Shown: positions 4,927-6,524 of the stretch, piece by piece
How positions within the stretch are numbered: the stretch's first letter is position 1
How the letters are laid out: every line of letters begins with the position of its first letter
Source of the DNA: Chlamydiota bacterium
GTDB lineage: Bacteria > Chlamydiota > Chlamydiia > Chlamydiales > SM23-39
DNA length: 6,524 bases
Assembly: GCA_027459365.1 (NCBI GenBank)
Contig: DAIDIM010000065.1
Coordinates: 1 to 6,524 of the forward strand
Direction: 5' to 3'
Translations under genes and position numbers: made by a program
Notes under the pieces: generated by a model
The model's input: only the letters and a program-made list of their open reading frames with translations
What the model was told of the DNA's origin: nothing
The model's database searches: none

Positions 4927-5939
4927 CGTCTCACCTTATGCGAAAAAAAGGAGAGAGCGCCTAAACCTGCTCCGATCAAAGCGCCAACAATATGTGCCGT
5001 GTTTGCAATGATTGGAGTGAATTGAATGTTTGTAAAAATTTGTAAGAAAAAAGCGGCCAATTGCACTAAAAACATTCCAAATACATAAACGATCAAAAAT
5101 ACAAAAGTCGAGCGGGGCAAGGGATACCCTTCCCAAGGAGCTATTCGTTGTCGCATCCAAATAAAACCGGCAAGTCCAAGCACTACCCCTGAGTAGCCGA
5201 GGAAAAATGGTCCTCCCATTAAGTATTGCGCAACATTTGATCCGAAAGCGATGATCAAGGATAGCAGCAAGAGTTTGAAGATCCCGATTCTAAATTCGAC
5301 CATTCGACTTAAGATCCACACCCACAACATATTAAATAAAATATGGAGCCAATTGGTATGCAAAATGGCAGGCGTTACAAAGCGCCAAACCTCTCCTTCT
5401 CGAATTTTAATAAAAAGGGGGGCTGACTTGATTTTTTCCCCTTTTACTTTTGCTACAATCCAGTTATAAAAACCTGGCCATATCGGGATGTTATCCGTCT
5501 TACGAATGGACTGGATGTTTTCAAGCGCTGGGGGAAAATCAAAAAAAAGGGCTTTTTGAACAGGTGTGATGATGATTTCTTGATCAGAGGTTCTCTCTTG
5601 CATTTCTTGCACGAAATTCAGCAGGTAAATAAAAATACATAAGCCAATAATAAAGACAGTGAAAGGGGACTTTTTTTTGATCTCTTCTTGGTGTAAAGCA
5701 ACTTCATCCTCTATTACGGGAATTTCATACTCGGCACGATTGGCCTTTTTTTTAAATCTTTCAAGATCTTGTTTGGCCTCTTCCAATCGATCTTCGTCGT
5801 GCCCCCAAATTTGATAGCTCATTTGGCCAGTTACCGAATCAAATGCTCCTTCGCAGCTGGTCTCAATCCCTTTTCGCTTGAGGAATTCAGTGATCTTTTG
5901 CGCGTCATCTTCGTGATCAACATGTCCAATTAAACGCAT
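4923..5939 (-). CDS. glpG: GlpG-type rhomboid intramembrane protease
   Basis: This 338-residue inner-membrane serine protease would cleave substrates within or next to their transmembrane helices. Residues 1-65 resemble the cytosolic N-terminal domain of GlpG (RLIGHVDHEDDAQKITEFL, then a QIWG and EEAKQDLERF end). The first membrane helix is about 93-112. Further helices lie near 190-211, 219-239, 244-263, 277-300 and 308-331, giving the six-helix core. The catalytic pair is S250 (GYSG) and H316 (ANTAHIVG), with H199 and N203 (LHILFN) as oxyanion residues. The loop between helices 1 and 2 is about 78 residues, roughly 50 longer than in E. coli GlpG. The start overlaps the last ten bases of rfaE2 without a strong ribosome site, so translation is probably coupled. 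The substrate is unknown. Confidence 0.92.
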   Translation of the reverse strand: MRLIGHVDHEDDAQKITEFLKRKGIETSCEGAFDSVTGQMSYQIWGHDEDRLEEAKQDLERFKKKANRAEYEIPVIEDEVALHQEEIKKKSPFTVFIIGLCIFIYLLNFVQEMQERTSDQEIIITPVQKALFFDFPPALENIQSIRKTDNIPIWPGFYNWIVAKVKGEKIKSAPLFIKIREGEVWRFVTPAILHTNWLHILFNMLWVWILSRMVEFRIGIFKLLLLSLIIAFGSNVAQYLMGGPFFLGYSGVVLGLAGFIWMRQRIAPWEGYPLPRSTFVFLIVYVFGMFLVQLAAFFLQIFTNIQFTPIIANTAHIVGALIGAGLGALSFFSHKVRR

Positions 5940-6403
5940 AATTTTTTTATCTTTTCAATAATGGATGATGTTGAAAGGGATGGGATACGATCGACTAAAT
6001 GGATTTTCCCGCCAAAAGAACGGACTGTATTTGCTTCAACACAGTTGACTCCATATTCAGCACCATTGACATGGACATCAGGCTTGATGATCGAAAGAAT
6101 GTAACACGGATCTGTCTCTTCAAACCACGTGACAAAATCGACAAAAGTGAGAGCTGCCATCATTTCCAAACGGTACTGTAATGGGATAATGGGTCGATTT
6201 GGGCTTTTATATTTTTGTATCGACGCGTCAGAATTCAATGCACAAATCAGAATATCTGCCTGCTTTTTTGCCTCAGCAAGAATATACAAATGCCCGGCAT
6301 GCAAAAGATCAAAGGAGCCATTGAGGGTCGCAATGGTCTTCTTTTCCCTGCGGAGACTATTGATTTTTGCTTCGAGATTTTCCGGTTTTATGAGTTTCAG
6401 CAT
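5930..6403 (-). CDS. rfaE2: Heptose 1-phosphate adenylyltransferase, HldE C-terminal type
   Basis: This 157-residue nucleotidyltransferase matches the stand-alone adenylyltransferase half of HldE, which joins D-glycero-beta-D-manno-heptose 1-phosphate and ATP to give ADP-heptose for lipopolysaccharide inner core. NGSFDLLHAGH (28-38) carries the HxGH nucleotide-binding motif (H35, H38). PNRPIIPLQYR (68-78), a VDFVTWFEETDP segment (88-99), KPDVHVNG (107-114) and STSSIIEKI (144-152) occupy the expected places for RfaE2. The full length indicates an intact single-domain protein; the kinase half and the other heptose genes are not in the window. GAGG at 6414-6411 sits seven bases before ATG. Chlamydiaceae lipopolysaccharide lacks heptose, so this gene suggests an environmental chlamydial lineage. 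A related cytidylyltransferase with another sugar or glycerol phosphate is the main alternative. Confidence 0.85.
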   Translation of the reverse strand: MLKLIKPENLEAKINSLRREKKTIATLNGSFDLLHAGHLYILAEAKKQADILICALNSDASIQKYKSPNRPIIPLQYRLEMMAALTFVDFVTWFEETDPCYILSIIKPDVHVNGAEYGVNCVEANTVRSFGGKIHLVDRIPSLSTSSIIEKIKKLCV

Positions 6404-6524
6404 GTTAAGACCTCGTGCGTAACCTCAGGTTCGTCGCCTTTTGGAATTATTTTGGTCGATTTTCGATTTTTTTGAGAGGGGCAATATACGTGATTGATAT
6501 TGCCCCTCTCAAAAAAGTCGAAAA
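6397..6524 (-). CDS. Possible C-terminal end of an upstream operon gene (partial)
   Basis: An open - strand frame enters from the window edge and ends at TGA (6399-6397), overlapping the rfaE2 start as ATGCTGA. About 41 residues are visible, ending in IIPKGDEPEVTHEVLTC. Overlap with the next start matches the packing of the other four genes in this operon, which is the only argument for it. The frame crosses the long inverted repeat at 6460-6524, which is unusual inside a coding region, and I recognise no family. It may equally be a chance opening in an intergenic leader. Confidence 0.22.
   Translation of the reverse strand, partial: FDFFERGNINHVYCPSQKNRKSTKIIPKGDEPEVTHEVLTC
6460..6524. repeat. 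Near-perfect inverted repeat with 28-base arms
   Basis: Bases 6460-6487 and 6497-6524 are reverse complements with one mismatch (6467/6517), and the inner 20 pairs are perfect (6468-6487 with 6497-6516). The nine-base centre is 6488-6496. The repeat may continue past the window edge. The stem is flanked by T runs on its left and A runs on its right on both strands. That is opposite to an intrinsic terminator, where the U run must follow the stem. It could be a small palindromic mobile repeat, an operator or a cruciform site. Confidence 0.85.

Noticed and set aside
6473..6511. Bidirectional intrinsic terminator
   Set aside because: The stem is strong, but on both strands the run after the stem is A and the run before it is T, which is the wrong order for rho-independent termination.

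Overview
This window most likely comes from the chromosome of a Chlamydiae member outside the classical Chlamydia genus (a Parachlamydia-, Waddlia- or Simkania-like organism). Four things point there: a coiled-coil plus C4 zinc-ribbon protein of the CT398/CdsZ type, an RNase P RNA gene directly behind it, the rnz-xerC gene pair that I recall as adjacent in Chlamydia trachomatis (CT346-CT347), and a moderate-to-low GC content. A stand-alone heptose-phosphate adenylyltransferase and an accessory AAA ATPase fit an environmental lineage better than the reduced Chlamydiaceae. The species assignment is inference.

Left part, + strand (1-1410): a promoter at 92-120 drives the zinc-ribbon protein gene (151-921). 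Its stop codon overlaps a perfect TATAAT box, and seven bases after that box starts rnpB (about 929-1409). The rnpB gene is recognisable from a perfect P1 helix joining its ends, P2, P4 with its bulged U, GNRA loops and the conserved core. It carries a 144-base extra hairpin arm.

Middle part (1411-3181): this is the accessory region. Behind rnpB lies a 55-codon orphan gene with its own candidate promoter. It is followed by a second, imperfect copy of the 3' end of rnpB (1664-1792), whose P4 strand carries a base change that would break the catalytic helix. Convergent to this is an AAA ATPase of the DUF4143 type (1806-3074, - strand). The upstream region of the ATPase holds three palindromes spaced exactly 33 bp apart, laid over its predicted -35, -10/start and ribosome-binding sites. 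A 13-bp direct repeat brackets the region.

Right part, - strand (3182-6403): a tightly packed set is read in the order rfaE2, glpG, rnz, xerC. Each stop overlaps the next start by 10, 4 and 4 bases, so this is almost certainly one translationally coupled operon. It covers ADP-heptose precursor synthesis, intramembrane proteolysis, tRNA 3' processing and chromosome dimer resolution. An open frame upstream of rfaE2 may be the tail of another operon gene. It runs through a near-perfect 28-base-arm inverted repeat at the window edge.

The points most worth a second look are the duplicated, damaged rnpB 3' end flanking an orphan gene, the three-palindrome array at the ATPase promoter, and the long edge palindrome, which has the wrong polarity for a terminator.
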